Below are positions 48,595 to 57,282 of a stretch of DNA of 64,000 nt, piece by piece. The notes under the pieces were generated by a model, which was given only the letters and a program-made list of their open reading frames with translations, made no database searches and was not told the origin of the DNA. Source of the DNA: Ideonella_A sp963843805 (GTDB taxonomy: Bacteria > Pseudomonadota > Gammaproteobacteria > Burkholderiales > Burkholderiaceae_C); NCBI GenBank assembly GCA_963843805.1, contig CAWJLY010000003.1, positions 62,001 through 126,000 on the forward strand. Direction: 5' to 3'. A program made the position numbers and the translations under genes. Within the stretch, counting starts at the first letter, position 1; each line of letters starts with the position of its first letter.

Positions 48595-50106
48595 TCAGTG
48601 CGCCTCGGCGGCCTTGGCGGCTTCGATGGTGCCGGCCGCGTCTTCCTTGGCACCATTGAAGAAGATGTTCAGCAAGACTGCGGCAACGGCGGTCAGCAGG
48701 ATGCCGCTTTCCAGCAGCGGATGCAGCGTGTGCGACATGTGTTGGGTCCAGCGCGGCGCCACCAGCGGAATCAGGCCGAAGCCGATCGACAGCGCAACGA
48801 TGTAGAGGTTGTGTCGGTTGCCGCGGAAGTCCACGTTGGCCAGGATGCGAATGCCGGTGGCGGCGACCATCCCGAACATGACGAGGCCTGCACCGCCCAG
48901 CACGAACTGCGGAATCGATTCCACAAACGCCGCCATCTTGGGCAACATGCCGAGGACCAGCATGATCACGCCGCCGGCCACGCAGACCCAGCGGCTTTTC
49001 ACGCCGGTGACGCCGACCAGGCCTACATTCTGCGAGAAGCTGGTGTACGGAAAGGTGTTGAAGATGCCGCCGATCAAGGTGCCCAGCCCGTCGGTGCGCA
49101 GACCGGCTGCAAGCTCGGGCTGACTGATCTTCTTGCCGGTGAGATCCGACAGCGCCAGGAACATGCCGGTCGATTCGATCATCACCACAATCATCACCAG
49201 CGACATCGTGAGGATCATCACGATGTCGAAAGTGGGCATGCCGAAGGCGAACGGCGTGACCACATCGAACCAGTGCGCCTTGCCGACCTTGTCGAAATTC
49301 ATCTTGCCAAGCGCGATGGCGATGGCGCAGCCGGCCACGATGCCCAGCAGCACCGAGATATTGGCGAAAAAGCCCTTGGCATATTTGACCAGCAGCAGGA
49401 TGAAAATCAGTACCGACGCGGCGATCGCCATGTTGTCGAGCGCGCCGTAGTTCGGGTTGTCGACCATCGGAATCGGCCCCGCGAGTTTGAGCACCGGGGC
49501 GGCCGCGCTGGCACCGGCGGCTGCAGCGGACGCGGCGGCTGCCGCTGCAGCGGCCTTGGCGTTGTCGACCATGGCGACCAGCTTGGGAACGTCGGTCGAT
49601 TGCGCCAGAAACGCCGCTCCGCCCATCGCCCAACCCACGCCGACGCGCATCAGGCTGATGCCGATGATGGCGATGATGGTGCCGGTGACCACCGGCGGGA
49701 AGAAACGCAGCAGCTTGCTGACGATCGGCGCGATGATCATCGAGATCACGCCGGCGCCGATGATCGCGCCGAAGATGGCCCGCGCGCCTTCGACGCCGGG
49801 CTGGGCGTTGGCAAAGGCCACCATCGGGCCGACTGCGGCGAAGGTCACGCCCATCATGACCGGCAGCTTGATGCCGAACCACCGGGTCATGCCCAGGCTC
49901 TGGATCAGCGTGACGATGCCGCAGGCGAACAGATCGGCAGAGATGAGCAGCGCGACCTGTTCGGGTGTGAGCTTGAGCGCCCGCCCGACGATCAGCGGCA
50001 CGGCAATCGCGCCGGCGTACATCACCAGCACATGTTGCAGGCCAAGCGCCGTCAGGCGTCCGAGCGGCAGCTTCTCATCCACGGGGTGGACCGTCATCGT
50101 TGTCAT
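48595..50106 (-). CDS. NCS2 xanthine/uric acid permease
   Basis: 503-residue nucleobase:cation symporter-2 protein in the inner membrane. It shows GLQHVLVMYAGAIAVPLIVG, a hallmark of the family, LPVMMGVTFAAVGPM, MIESTGMFLALSDLTGKKIS, GLGTLIGGIFNTFPYTSFSQN and GVKSRWVCVAGGVIMLVLG. An Ala-rich insertion of about 25 residues (around 180-205) lies in a loop. The start at 50106 follows CAGGAAG. Its neighbour puuD, on the same strand and 65 bases upstream, points to urate as substrate (UacT/UapA-like), which is inferred. Frame intact. Confidence 0.9.
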   Translation of the reverse strand: MTTMTVHPVDEKLPLGRLTALGLQHVLVMYAGAIAVPLIVGRALKLTPEQVALLISADLFACGIVTLIQSLGMTRWFGIKLPVMMGVTFAAVGPMVAFANAQPGVEGARAIFGAIIGAGVISMIIAPIVSKLLRFFPPVVTGTIIAIIGISLMRVGVGWAMGGAAFLAQSTDVPKLVAMVDNAKAAAAAAAASAAAAGASAAAPVLKLAGPIPMVDNPNYGALDNMAIAASVLIFILLLVKYAKGFFANISVLLGIVAGCAIAIALGKMNFDKVGKAHWFDVVTPFAFGMPTFDIVMILTMSLVMIVVMIESTGMFLALSDLTGKKISQPELAAGLRTDGLGTLIGGIFNTFPYTSFSQNVGLVGVTGVKSRWVCVAGGVIMLVLGMLPKMAAFVESIPQFVLGGAGLVMFGMVAATGIRILANVDFRGNRHNLYIVALSIGFGLIPLVAPRWTQHMSHTLHPLLESGILLTAVAAVLLNIFFNGAKEDAAGTIEAAKAAEAH

Positions 50107-50171
50107 CGTGGCTTCCTGTCGGGTTGGGCGGGATGGAACTGGGGCAGCGGGCAGGGCTGGGTGCGGATGCG

Positions 50172-51368
50172 TCAATGGGTCGGCGCACCCGACTCGAACC
50201 AGCGCTTGATGAGCGCGCGTTCTGCGTCGGTGATCTGGGTTGCGTTGTTCATCGGCATCAGCTTGAGGATGGCGGCCTGCTGGTAGATCGCCTGGGCGTG
50301 CTGCCGGATCAGCTCGGGCGTGTGCAGGGCGACATTCTTGCTGAGCATCTGGGGGTTGTGGCACAACACGCAACGCTCAGTGACGATGCCTTGAATCTGC
50401 GCGAAGGTGGCAGGCGCAGCGAGCGCCTGGGCCTGCTGCGGCGCTGGCCGGATCGCCCAAAGCGTGACAAGCAGCAGCAGCGTGCCGATGATGGCCCAGT
50501 GCCACGGCACCGGCTTGTCGTAGGCCAGCGCCTTGTGCCGCAAGGCGAACGACAGGCGGATCAGCGCGCCGGCAACCATGATCGCGACCAGCACCACCCA
50601 GTTGTATTTCGCCCCGTAGGTGAAGCCATAGTGGTTGCTCATCATCGAGAACAAGACGGGCAACGTGAAGAAGGTGTTGTGTACGCTGCGCTGTTTGCCG
50701 CGCTGGCCATGGACCGGGTCGACCGGCTGGCCTGCCTTGATGGCAGAGACGACGGTGCGCTGGCCGGGAATGATCCAGAAAAACACATTGCCGCTCATCG
50801 TCGTTGCGATCATCGCCCCGACCAGCAGGAAGGCGGCGCGCCCGGCGAACAGGTGGCATGACAGCCACGATGCAAATACGATCAGCACGAAGACGCAGCC
50901 ACCGACGATCAGATCGCCGTTCTTGCCGCGACCAAGCGTGCGGCAGATCAGGTCGTACAAAATCCAGAAGGCGATGAAAAAGCCGAGCGCGGTGATGATC
51001 GCCGCGGCCGGTGACCAGTCGAATACCGTCTTGTCGATCAGGAAGGTACTGGCGTTGAACAGGTAGAGCACCGTGAACAGTGCAAAGCCGGTCAGCCAGG
51101 TCGAATAGCTTTCCCACATCGACCAGTGCAGCTTGTCGGGCACATAGCCGGGCGAGACCGGGTATTTCTGGTGGTGGTAGAAGCCGCCGCCATGCACGCC
51201 CCACTGTTCGCCGCCAACACCTTTGTCGGCATCGGTCGAGTTTTTGGGAGGGGTCAGGCTGTTGTCGAGTGAAACGAAATAGAACGAAGCACCGATCCAG
51301 GCAATGCCCGTGACGATGTGCGCCCAGCGCAGCAGCAGGTTGACCGTGTCGAGAAGGTAGGCGTCCAT
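50172..51368 (-). CDS. puuD: Membrane urate hydroxylase PuuD with C-terminal cytochrome c
   Basis: 398 residues. Eight or so transmembrane helices (RWAHIVTGIAWIGASFYFVS, LHWSMWESYSTWLTGFALFT) form the DUF989 urate oxidase domain, followed by a soluble cytochrome c domain with ERCVLCHNPQM (CxxCH heme site) and a distal methionine in LKLMPMNNAT. PuuD-type enzymes convert urate to 5-hydroxyisourate using the respiratory chain instead of O2 as in uricase. Adjacent permease, GntR regulator, PuuE and UraD-AllC support it. No 5-hydroxyisourate hydrolase is present nearby. Frame intact. Confidence 0.92.
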   Translation of the reverse strand: MDAYLLDTVNLLLRWAHIVTGIAWIGASFYFVSLDNSLTPPKNSTDADKGVGGEQWGVHGGGFYHHQKYPVSPGYVPDKLHWSMWESYSTWLTGFALFTVLYLFNASTFLIDKTVFDWSPAAAIITALGFFIAFWILYDLICRTLGRGKNGDLIVGGCVFVLIVFASWLSCHLFAGRAAFLLVGAMIATTMSGNVFFWIIPGQRTVVSAIKAGQPVDPVHGQRGKQRSVHNTFFTLPVLFSMMSNHYGFTYGAKYNWVVLVAIMVAGALIRLSFALRHKALAYDKPVPWHWAIIGTLLLLVTLWAIRPAPQQAQALAAPATFAQIQGIVTERCVLCHNPQMLSKNVALHTPELIRQHAQAIYQQAAILKLMPMNNATQITDAERALIKRWFESGAPTH

Positions 51369-51761
51369 GTCGATGTCCTCAGAGAGTCAGGGAAGCTCGG
51401 GGCGACATGCCTTGAGCTTCCCCACCACAGCGGGCTCTGTGAGGATCGGACCATCGCAACCGCTGATCAGCGGGCACCGCGGCGACTTGATGAAACTGTA
51501 TACAAGGTTGAGTGGCATGTGCATCTGGGTTTACCCTTGACTCACCGTTGCACAAAATGTGCCGGGTGGGGCAAAACGGTACTGGTCGCAGTCGCATCCC
51601 GAGGCAGTAGCAGGCGTTATAGGGATTGATTTCATCGCAGCAGTTCGACTCTGCTGAATCGCGCCGTCTTCGTGAGCGGCCCCGGCAGCTGTTTGCAAAG
51701 AGCTTTGTAACTGTATACACTTCGTCGAACGAATTCGCTTCCCGAGTATTCAGCATCCGTC
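51369..51761. promoter_or_regulatory. Divergent puuD-GntR control region with two TGTATACA boxes
   Basis: 393 bases between divergent transcription units. Two identical palindromes TGTATACA lie at 51497-51504 and 51711-51718, each preceded by AAC (AACTGTATACA). One is 129 bases from puuD, the other 44 bases before the GntR start. Size and A/T-rich symmetric core fit FCD-type GntR operators, so autoregulation and control of the urate genes by the neighbouring GntR protein is the working model. I see no ORF in the region. Confidence 0.6.
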
Positions 51762-52487
51762 ATGGCATCGCTCAAGCCGCGCCTTAAAGTCATCGACCGC
51801 TCCGATACGGCAGTGACGCCCGATCCGGCCAGCGCGACCGATCGCATCGTCGATTCGATCACTCGCGCCATCGTCGAGCGACGGCTGATGCCCGGCACCA
51901 AACTGGTCGAGCAGAAGATCGGCGATATCTTCAAGGTGTCGCGGACCATCGTGCGCCAGGCCTTGAACCAGCTCAGCCGCGACCGGCTGGTGACGCTCGA
52001 GCCGGCGCGCGGCGCGTTTGTCGCGATGCCCGGCATCGACGAGGCTCGCCAGGTGTTCGAGATGCGCAACATGCTCGAGTCGGCCATGATGGGTCAGTTG
52101 TGTGCGCGAATCACCGCTGCTCAGGTCGCTCATCTGCGCTCGCACCTGCGCGATGAGCAGCAGGCGATTGCGCGTGGCGATGTCGCAAGACGAACCCGGT
52201 TGCTCGCCGATTTTCATGTCGTGCTGGCCCAGGTGCTGGGCAACGACGTGCTGGCCGAGACGATGCGTGATCTGCTCAGCCGTTCGCAGCTCATTTCGCT
52301 GATGTATCAATCGTCGCTTTCAGCCGACGAATCGCACCGTGAACATGAACAGGTGGTCGAGGCGATCGAGCGGCGCGATGCCAAGGCGGCCACCCGGCTG
52401 ATGGCCGATCACATCAGCAGTGTCGAGCGCAACTTGCGCACTGCGCCGGGCTCCAGTGATCTCGACCAGATTCTGCAACCAGCTTGA
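51762..52487 (+). CDS. GntR-family (FCD) regulator of the urate locus
   Basis: 241 residues: an N-terminal winged helix (DRIVDSITRAIVERRLMPGT, VSRTIVRQALNQLSRDRLVTL) and a C-terminal all-helical FCD ligand-binding domain (AREVF-like ARQVFEMRNMLESAMM, DFHVVLAQVLGNDVLAETM, EHEQVVEAIERRDAKAATRL). It starts the four-gene plus-strand operon with puuE, six bases after its stop. The likely ligand is a purine degradation intermediate; two TGTATACA boxes upstream are candidate operators. Frame intact. Confidence 0.9.
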   Translation: MASLKPRLKVIDRSDTAVTPDPASATDRIVDSITRAIVERRLMPGTKLVEQKIGDIFKVSRTIVRQALNQLSRDRLVTLEPARGAFVAMPGIDEARQVFEMRNMLESAMMGQLCARITAAQVAHLRSHLRDEQQAIARGDVARRTRLLADFHVVLAQVLGNDVLAETMRDLLSRSQLISLMYQSSLSADESHREHEQVVEAIERRDAKAATRLMADHISSVERNLRTAPGSSDLDQILQPA

Positions 52488-52493
52488 GTGCCG

Positions 52494-53459
52494 ATGAACG
52501 CGACTTCAGACTACCCGAATCCTCGTTATCCGCGTGACCTTCGCGGCCACGGCCGCCATGCGCCCGAAGCGCGCTGGCCCGGCAAGGCCCGCGTCGCGGT
52601 GCAGTTTGTCCTCAACTACGAAGAAGGTGGCGAAAACTCGGTCCTGCATGGCGACGCCGGCAGCGAGACTTTTCTGTCGGAGATGGCCAGCCCGCCGGCC
52701 TATGCAGCGCGCCACCTCAGCATGGAGAGTGTGTACGAATACGGCTCACGTGTCGGTGTCTGGCGCATCCTGCGCGAGTTCGAGAAGCGCGCTCTGCCGT
52801 TGACGATCTATGGCGTCGGCATGGCGCTGCAGCGCAGTCCGGAAGTGGCATCGGCCTTTGTCGAACTCGGCCACGAGATCGCCTGCCACGGCTGGCGCTG
52901 GATCAACTATCAGCACATCGACGAAGCAACCGAACGCGAGCACCTCCGGCGGTGCATCGATGCCGTCCAGGCAGCCACCGGCAGCCCGCCGCTTGGCTGG
53001 TATACCGGACGCGACAGCCCGAATACACGTCGGCTGGTGGTCGAACATGGCGGCTTCGAATACGACAGCGACTATTACGGCGACGATCTGCCGTTCTGGC
53101 TGCAAGTGAGAAAGTCGGACGGCAGTCTGGCGCCGCACCTGGTGGTGCCGTATACGCTCGATAGCAACGACATGCGCTTCGGCCTGCCGCAGGGTTTCAG
53201 TCACGGTGACCCGTTTTTCCAGTATCTGCGCGACGCCTTCGATGTCTTGTATGCCGAGGGCGAAGACCGTCCAAGCATGATGAGCATCGGCATGCACGCG
53301 CGAATTCTCGGCCGGCCGGGTCGGATGCGTGCATTGCAGCGCTTTCTCGATCATCTCGAGCAGCACGATCGCATCTGGGTGCCGCGCCGCATCGAGATTG
53401 CCCGCCACTGGAAAGACGCCCATCCGTTCGATCCGTCGACGGCCTTTATCTGGGAATGA
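52494..53459 (+). CDS. puuE: Allantoinase PuuE (polysaccharide deacetylase fold)
   Basis: 321 residues. Cofactor-light allantoinase of the polysaccharide deacetylase superfamily, hydrolysing allantoin to allantoate. It contains RWPGKARVAVQFVLNYEEGG, YEYGSRVGVWRILREFEKR, HEIACHGWRWINYQHIDEAT and TGRDSPNTRRLVVEHGGF, all typical of PuuE. The ATG at 52494 is chosen; GTG 52488 is possible. It lies six bases after the GntR stop and seven before the UraD-AllC fusion. Frame intact. Confidence 0.94.
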   Translation: MNATSDYPNPRYPRDLRGHGRHAPEARWPGKARVAVQFVLNYEEGGENSVLHGDAGSETFLSEMASPPAYAARHLSMESVYEYGSRVGVWRILREFEKRALPLTIYGVGMALQRSPEVASAFVELGHEIACHGWRWINYQHIDEATEREHLRRCIDAVQAATGSPPLGWYTGRDSPNTRRLVVEHGGFEYDSDYYGDDLPFWLQVRKSDGSLAPHLVVPYTLDSNDMRFGLPQGFSHGDPFFQYLRDAFDVLYAEGEDRPSMMSIGMHARILGRPGRMRALQRFLDHLEQHDRIWVPRRIEIARHWKDAHPFDPSTAFIWE

Positions 53460-53466
53460 AAAACCG

Positions 53467-55248
53467 ATGACCACGCTCACGCTCGATATCCTCAACGCCG
53501 CCGACCAGCCCCGATTTGTCGAACTGCTGGCAGGCACCTACGAACATTCGCCATGGGTCGCTGACCAGGCGTGGAACCGTCGGCCCTTCGCCACGCTGGC
53601 TCAGCTCAAGCTGGCGCTCGCCGATAGCGTGCGCGACGCGGGCCGCGACCAACAGCTGGTGCTGATCCGTGCCCACCCTGAACTGGCTGGCAAGGCGATG
53701 GTCAGCCAGACGCTGACTGCTGAATCGACCAACGAACAAGGCAAGGCCGGCCTGACTGACTGCACGCCGGACGAGTTTGCGAAGATCCAGCGGCTCAATG
53801 CCGATTACAACCAGCGGTTCGGCTTTCCGTTCATCCTGGCCGTTCGCGGACCGCGCGGGCAGGGCCTGACCAAGACCGAGATCATTGCCACTTTCGAGCG
53901 GCGGCTGGCCCATCTGCCCGACTTCGAAATGGCCGAAAATCTGCGCAATATCCATCGCATTGCCGAGCTCCGCCTCGACGACAAGTTCGGGCAGCAGCCC
54001 GAGTTGGGCAATCTGGTCTGGGACTGGGCCGAGCGCCTGTCGACCCACAGCGATCCCGGCTTTGCCGAGCGTGGCGAATTGACCGTGACCTACCTGACCG
54101 ATGCGCATCGAGCGTGCGCACAACAGTTGGCGCACTGGATGCGAACCGATTGCGGCTTCGACGACGTCGAGATCGATGCGGTCGGCAATGTCGTCGGCAT
54201 CTACCACGGTACCGATCGCCAGGCCAGGCGCCTGCTGACCGGCAGCCACTACGACACCGTGCGCAATGGCGGCAAATACGACGGCCGGCTCGGTATCCTG
54301 GTGCCGATGGCCTGCGTGCGCGAACTGCATCGCCAGGGGCGCCGCCTGCCATTCGGCTTCGAGGTGGTCGGTTTTGCCGAAGAGGAGGGCCAGCGCTACA
54401 AGGCGGTATTTCTCGGTTCGGGTGCGTTGACCGGGCAATTCGACCCGCGCTGGCTCGACCAGCCTGATGCCGACGGCATCACGATGCGCCAGGCCATGGC
54501 GCACGCCGGCCTGCGTCCGGACGATATTCCCAAGCTCAAGCGCGACGCCGGCGCCTATCTCGGCTTCGTCGAGGTGCACATCGAACAGGGGCCGGTACTC
54601 AATCGCCTCGACTTGCCGCTGGGCATCGTGACCTCGATCAATGGCAGCGTGCGTTACATGGTCGAGATCGTCGGCATGGCCAGCCATGCCGGAACAACCC
54701 CGATGGATCAGCGCAGCGATGCCGCGGTTGCAGCCGCCGAGCTCGTGGTCTATCTGGAAAAGCGTGCCGGCGCGGTGCCCGATCTGGTCGGCACGGTGGG
54801 CATGCTGCAGATACCCAACGGGTCGATGAACGTGGTGCCGGGCCGCTGCGTGTTCAGCCTCGACATCCGGGCTACCACCAACGAGGTGCGCGATGCCTGC
54901 ATTGCCGACACCCGCGCCGAACTGTCGGCCATCTGCGAGCGCCGCGGGCTCAGCTATTCGCTCGAGGAAACCGTGCGTGCCGCCGCCGCGCCCAGTGCGC
55001 CTGCGTGGCAGCGGCGTTGGGAGCAGGCCGTCGAGGCGCTCGGCCTGCCGGTGTTCCGGATGCCCAGCGGCGCCGGCCATGACGCGATGAAGCTGCACGA
55101 AGTGATGCCGCAGGCGATGTTGTTCATGCGCGGCATGAACGCCGGCATCAGCCACAACCCGCTGGAGTCGGTCACCAACGACGACACCGAATTGTGTGTC
55201 CGCGCCTTCCAGAATCTGCTCGAACAACTGGCTGCTGAATTGTCATGA
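53467..55248 (+). CDS. Bifunctional OHCU decarboxylase-allantoate amidohydrolase (UraD-AllC fusion)
   Basis: 593 residues joining two steps of urate breakdown. Residues about 1-170 are UraD: LIRAHPELAGKAMVSQTLTA, LNADYNQRFGFPFILAVRG and RRLAHLPDFEM. Residues about 180-593 are an M20 amidohydrolase of the AllC group: RRLLTGSHYDTVRNGGKYDG with metal ligands, VGFAEEEGQRYKAVFLGS, FVEVHIEQGPVLNRLDLPLG and SGAGHDAMKLHEVMP. UraD converts OHCU to S-allantoin; AllC hydrolyses allantoate. PuuE, which makes allantoate from allantoin, is encoded just before. The next gene overlaps by four bases. Frame intact. Confidence 0.93.
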   Translation: MTTLTLDILNAADQPRFVELLAGTYEHSPWVADQAWNRRPFATLAQLKLALADSVRDAGRDQQLVLIRAHPELAGKAMVSQTLTAESTNEQGKAGLTDCTPDEFAKIQRLNADYNQRFGFPFILAVRGPRGQGLTKTEIIATFERRLAHLPDFEMAENLRNIHRIAELRLDDKFGQQPELGNLVWDWAERLSTHSDPGFAERGELTVTYLTDAHRACAQQLAHWMRTDCGFDDVEIDAVGNVVGIYHGTDRQARRLLTGSHYDTVRNGGKYDGRLGILVPMACVRELHRQGRRLPFGFEVVGFAEEEGQRYKAVFLGSGALTGQFDPRWLDQPDADGITMRQAMAHAGLRPDDIPKLKRDAGAYLGFVEVHIEQGPVLNRLDLPLGIVTSINGSVRYMVEIVGMASHAGTTPMDQRSDAAVAAAELVVYLEKRAGAVPDLVGTVGMLQIPNGSMNVVPGRCVFSLDIRATTNEVRDACIADTRAELSAICERRGLSYSLEETVRAAAAPSAPAWQRRWEQAVEALGLPVFRMPSGAGHDAMKLHEVMPQAMLFMRGMNAGISHNPLESVTNDDTELCVRAFQNLLEQLAAELS

Positions 55249-56477
55249 CACCTGCCCAATATGTTGCGCTCGATACGTGGGTCGATGCCCACTTCGACGA
55301 CGAAGTCCGCTTTCTGCAAGCGCTGGTTCGTGTGCCGACCGACACGCCTCCGGGCAACAACGCGCCGCATGCGGTCCGCACGGCCGAGCTGCTGAAGGCT
55401 TTCGGCTTCGAAGCCGAAAGCCACGTCGTGCCACAGGCCGAGGTGCAAGCCTGCGGCATGGAGTCGATCACCAACCTGGTGGTGCGACGAAAATACGGTG
55501 ACGGTCCAATCGTCGGCCTGAATGCCCACGGCGACGTGGTGCCGCCCGGCGAGGGCTGGAGCCACGACCCCTACGGTGGCGAGGTGGTCGACGGCAAGCT
55601 TTACGGCCGCGCCGCTGCGGTCAGCAAATGCGACTTCGCGACATTCACCTTTGCGATCCGCGCACTCGAGTCTTTGAAGCTGCCGCTGCACGGCAGTGCC
55701 GAACTGTATTTCACCTACGACGAGGAATTCGGCGGCGAACTCGGCCCGGGATGGCTGCTCGCCAAGCAGATCATCAAGCCCGATCTGCTGATCGCTGCCG
55801 GCTTCAGCTACCAGGTGATCACCGGACACAACGGCTGCCTGCAGATGGAAGTCACCGTACACGGCAAGATGGGTCATGCGGCGGTGCCGGACACCGGCGT
55901 CGACGCGCTGCAGGCGGCCAACCGCATCCTGACCGCGTTGTACGAACAGAATGCGATGTACCGCAAGAAGATCAAGAGCGCGGTCAAGGGCATCACGCAC
56001 CCCTATGTCAACGTCGGCCTGATCGAGGGCGGTACCCATACCAACGTGATTCCCGGCAAGGTGGTGCTGAAGGTCGATCGCCGCATGATCCCCGAGGAGA
56101 ATCCGGCCGAGGTGGAAGCGACACTGCACCGCATCATCCGCGACGCAGTGAGCCAATCGCCCGGCATCACAATCGATATCCGGCGCCTGTTGTTGGCCAA
56201 TGCGCTGCAGCCGCTGGACGGCAACCAACCGCTGGTCGACGCCTTGTGCGCCCATGCGACAACGGTATTCGGCGAGCCCGTCGAGGCCGCGGGAACACCG
56301 CTGTATACCGATGCCCGCTTGTTCAGCGAGCAGGGTATCCCGGCCGTCTTGTATGGCTGCGGCCCGCGCACGGTGTCCGAGAGCAATGCCAAGCGCGCCG
56401 ACGAACATATCCAGCTCGACGATCTGCGCCGGGCAACCAAGGTACTGGCGCGCAGCTTGGCGCAGTTGCTGGGCTAG
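55245..56477 (+). CDS. M20-family metallohydrolase of the urate operon
   Basis: 410 residues of the ArgE/DapE/carboxypeptidase G2 group. Metal ligands appear in VGLNAHGDVVPPGEGWSHDP (HxD), YFTYDEEFGGELG and, at the end, TPLYTDARLFSEQGIPAV. The dimerisation domain has EVTVHGKMGHAAVPDTGVDA. The pattern DGKLYGRAAAVSKCDF replaces the usual GRGA-x-D-x-KG. It is ATGA-coupled to the UraD-AllC gene, so it probably acts on a downstream ureido compound, for example ureidoglycine or ureidoglycolate, but this is inference. Frame intact. Confidence 0.85.
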   Translation: MTPAQYVALDTWVDAHFDDEVRFLQALVRVPTDTPPGNNAPHAVRTAELLKAFGFEAESHVVPQAEVQACGMESITNLVVRRKYGDGPIVGLNAHGDVVPPGEGWSHDPYGGEVVDGKLYGRAAAVSKCDFATFTFAIRALESLKLPLHGSAELYFTYDEEFGGELGPGWLLAKQIIKPDLLIAAGFSYQVITGHNGCLQMEVTVHGKMGHAAVPDTGVDALQAANRILTALYEQNAMYRKKIKSAVKGITHPYVNVGLIEGGTHTNVIPGKVVLKVDRRMIPEENPAEVEATLHRIIRDAVSQSPGITIDIRRLLLANALQPLDGNQPLVDALCAHATTVFGEPVEAAGTPLYTDARLFSEQGIPAVLYGCGPRTVSESNAKRADEHIQLDDLRRATKVLARSLAQLLG

Positions 56478-56481
56478 AGCC

Positions 56482-57282
56482 TCAGATGCCCGCGTACCAC
56501 TGGTAACCCTGGTCCTCCCAATAGCCGCCGTTGCCGCCGGCGATGCGTGAGAAGTCGTCGACCAGTTCGATGCGCATGATGTATTTGGCGTGTTTGTAGC
56601 CCAGCTGGCGTTCGACACGCAAGCGCAGGGGGGCGCCGTTGGTGATCGGCAGTGTCTGGTCGTTCAAGGCGTAGGCGAGCAGGGTCTGCGGGTGGCGCGC
56701 ATCCTGCATGTCGATGCTTTCGTAGTAGGGCTGCTCACCCTCGGCGCCGTCGAAGGTGTCGGCGCAATGGAATACGACATATCTCGCGGTCGGCCGGGGC
56801 TTGACGAGATCGAGCACACGAGACAACTGCACGCCGGTCCACTGGCCGATGGCGCTCCAGCCCTCGACGCAATCGTGGCGGGTGATCTGGGTGCGTGAAG
56901 GCATCGCGCGCAAGCTGGCCAGTGTCAACGCAGCGGGTGCGTCCACCAGACCGTCGACGACCAGTTTCCAGTCTGCAAAACCGGTCGCCGACAGGGCCTT
57001 GTAGGCGTCGCTGTCCGGGTCGGTATTGCCATTGCCGCGAAAAGACGGCGACAGGTCAGCCTTCGTGAATTCCTGCGCCATCGTCTGGCCTGCGGCCCCG
57101 ACAGCTTGGCGCACGGCGAGGCTGAGGGTTTCGCCAGTCGACAGCAGTTGCACGAATGACGGGTTGGCCGCCAGGCGGTCGCAGCCACCCAGCAGCATGG
57201 CACCGGTGCCACCCAGCGCGCGCTGCATGAAGCGGCGCTTGGCCAACCTGGCGGGTGACACTTTCAATTGCTTGCCTGTCAT
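56482..57282 (-). CDS. MsrP/YedY-like molybdopterin-dependent oxidoreductase
   Basis: 266 residues of the sulfite-oxidase fold. An N-terminal twin-arginine-like stretch, RRFMQRALGGTGAMLLGGCD, ends in a lipobox-type cysteine, so Tat export and membrane anchoring are possible. The Moco ligand cysteine lies in TRHDCVEGWSAIGQWTGVQL; later RYVVFHCADTFDG and PITNGAPLRLRVERQLGYKH are conserved. A cytochrome b gene overlaps its start by four bases (ATGA), giving a two-gene unit as with MsrPQ, though the cytochrome differs. Substrate (methionine sulfoxide, other S- or N-oxide, or sulfite) unknown. Frame intact. Confidence 0.87.
   Translation of the reverse strand: MTGKQLKVSPARLAKRRFMQRALGGTGAMLLGGCDRLAANPSFVQLLSTGETLSLAVRQAVGAAGQTMAQEFTKADLSPSFRGNGNTDPDSDAYKALSATGFADWKLVVDGLVDAPAALTLASLRAMPSRTQITRHDCVEGWSAIGQWTGVQLSRVLDLVKPRPTARYVVFHCADTFDGAEGEQPYYESIDMQDARHPQTLLAYALNDQTLPITNGAPLRLRVERQLGYKHAKYIMRIELVDDFSRIAGGNGGYWEDQGYQWYAGI

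Noticed and set aside
53446..55227. A 593-residue open frame on the minus strand opposite the UraD-AllC gene
   Set aside because: Long antisense frames are expected in GC-rich DNA; the plus-strand frame has all the enzyme motifs and the antisense one has none.
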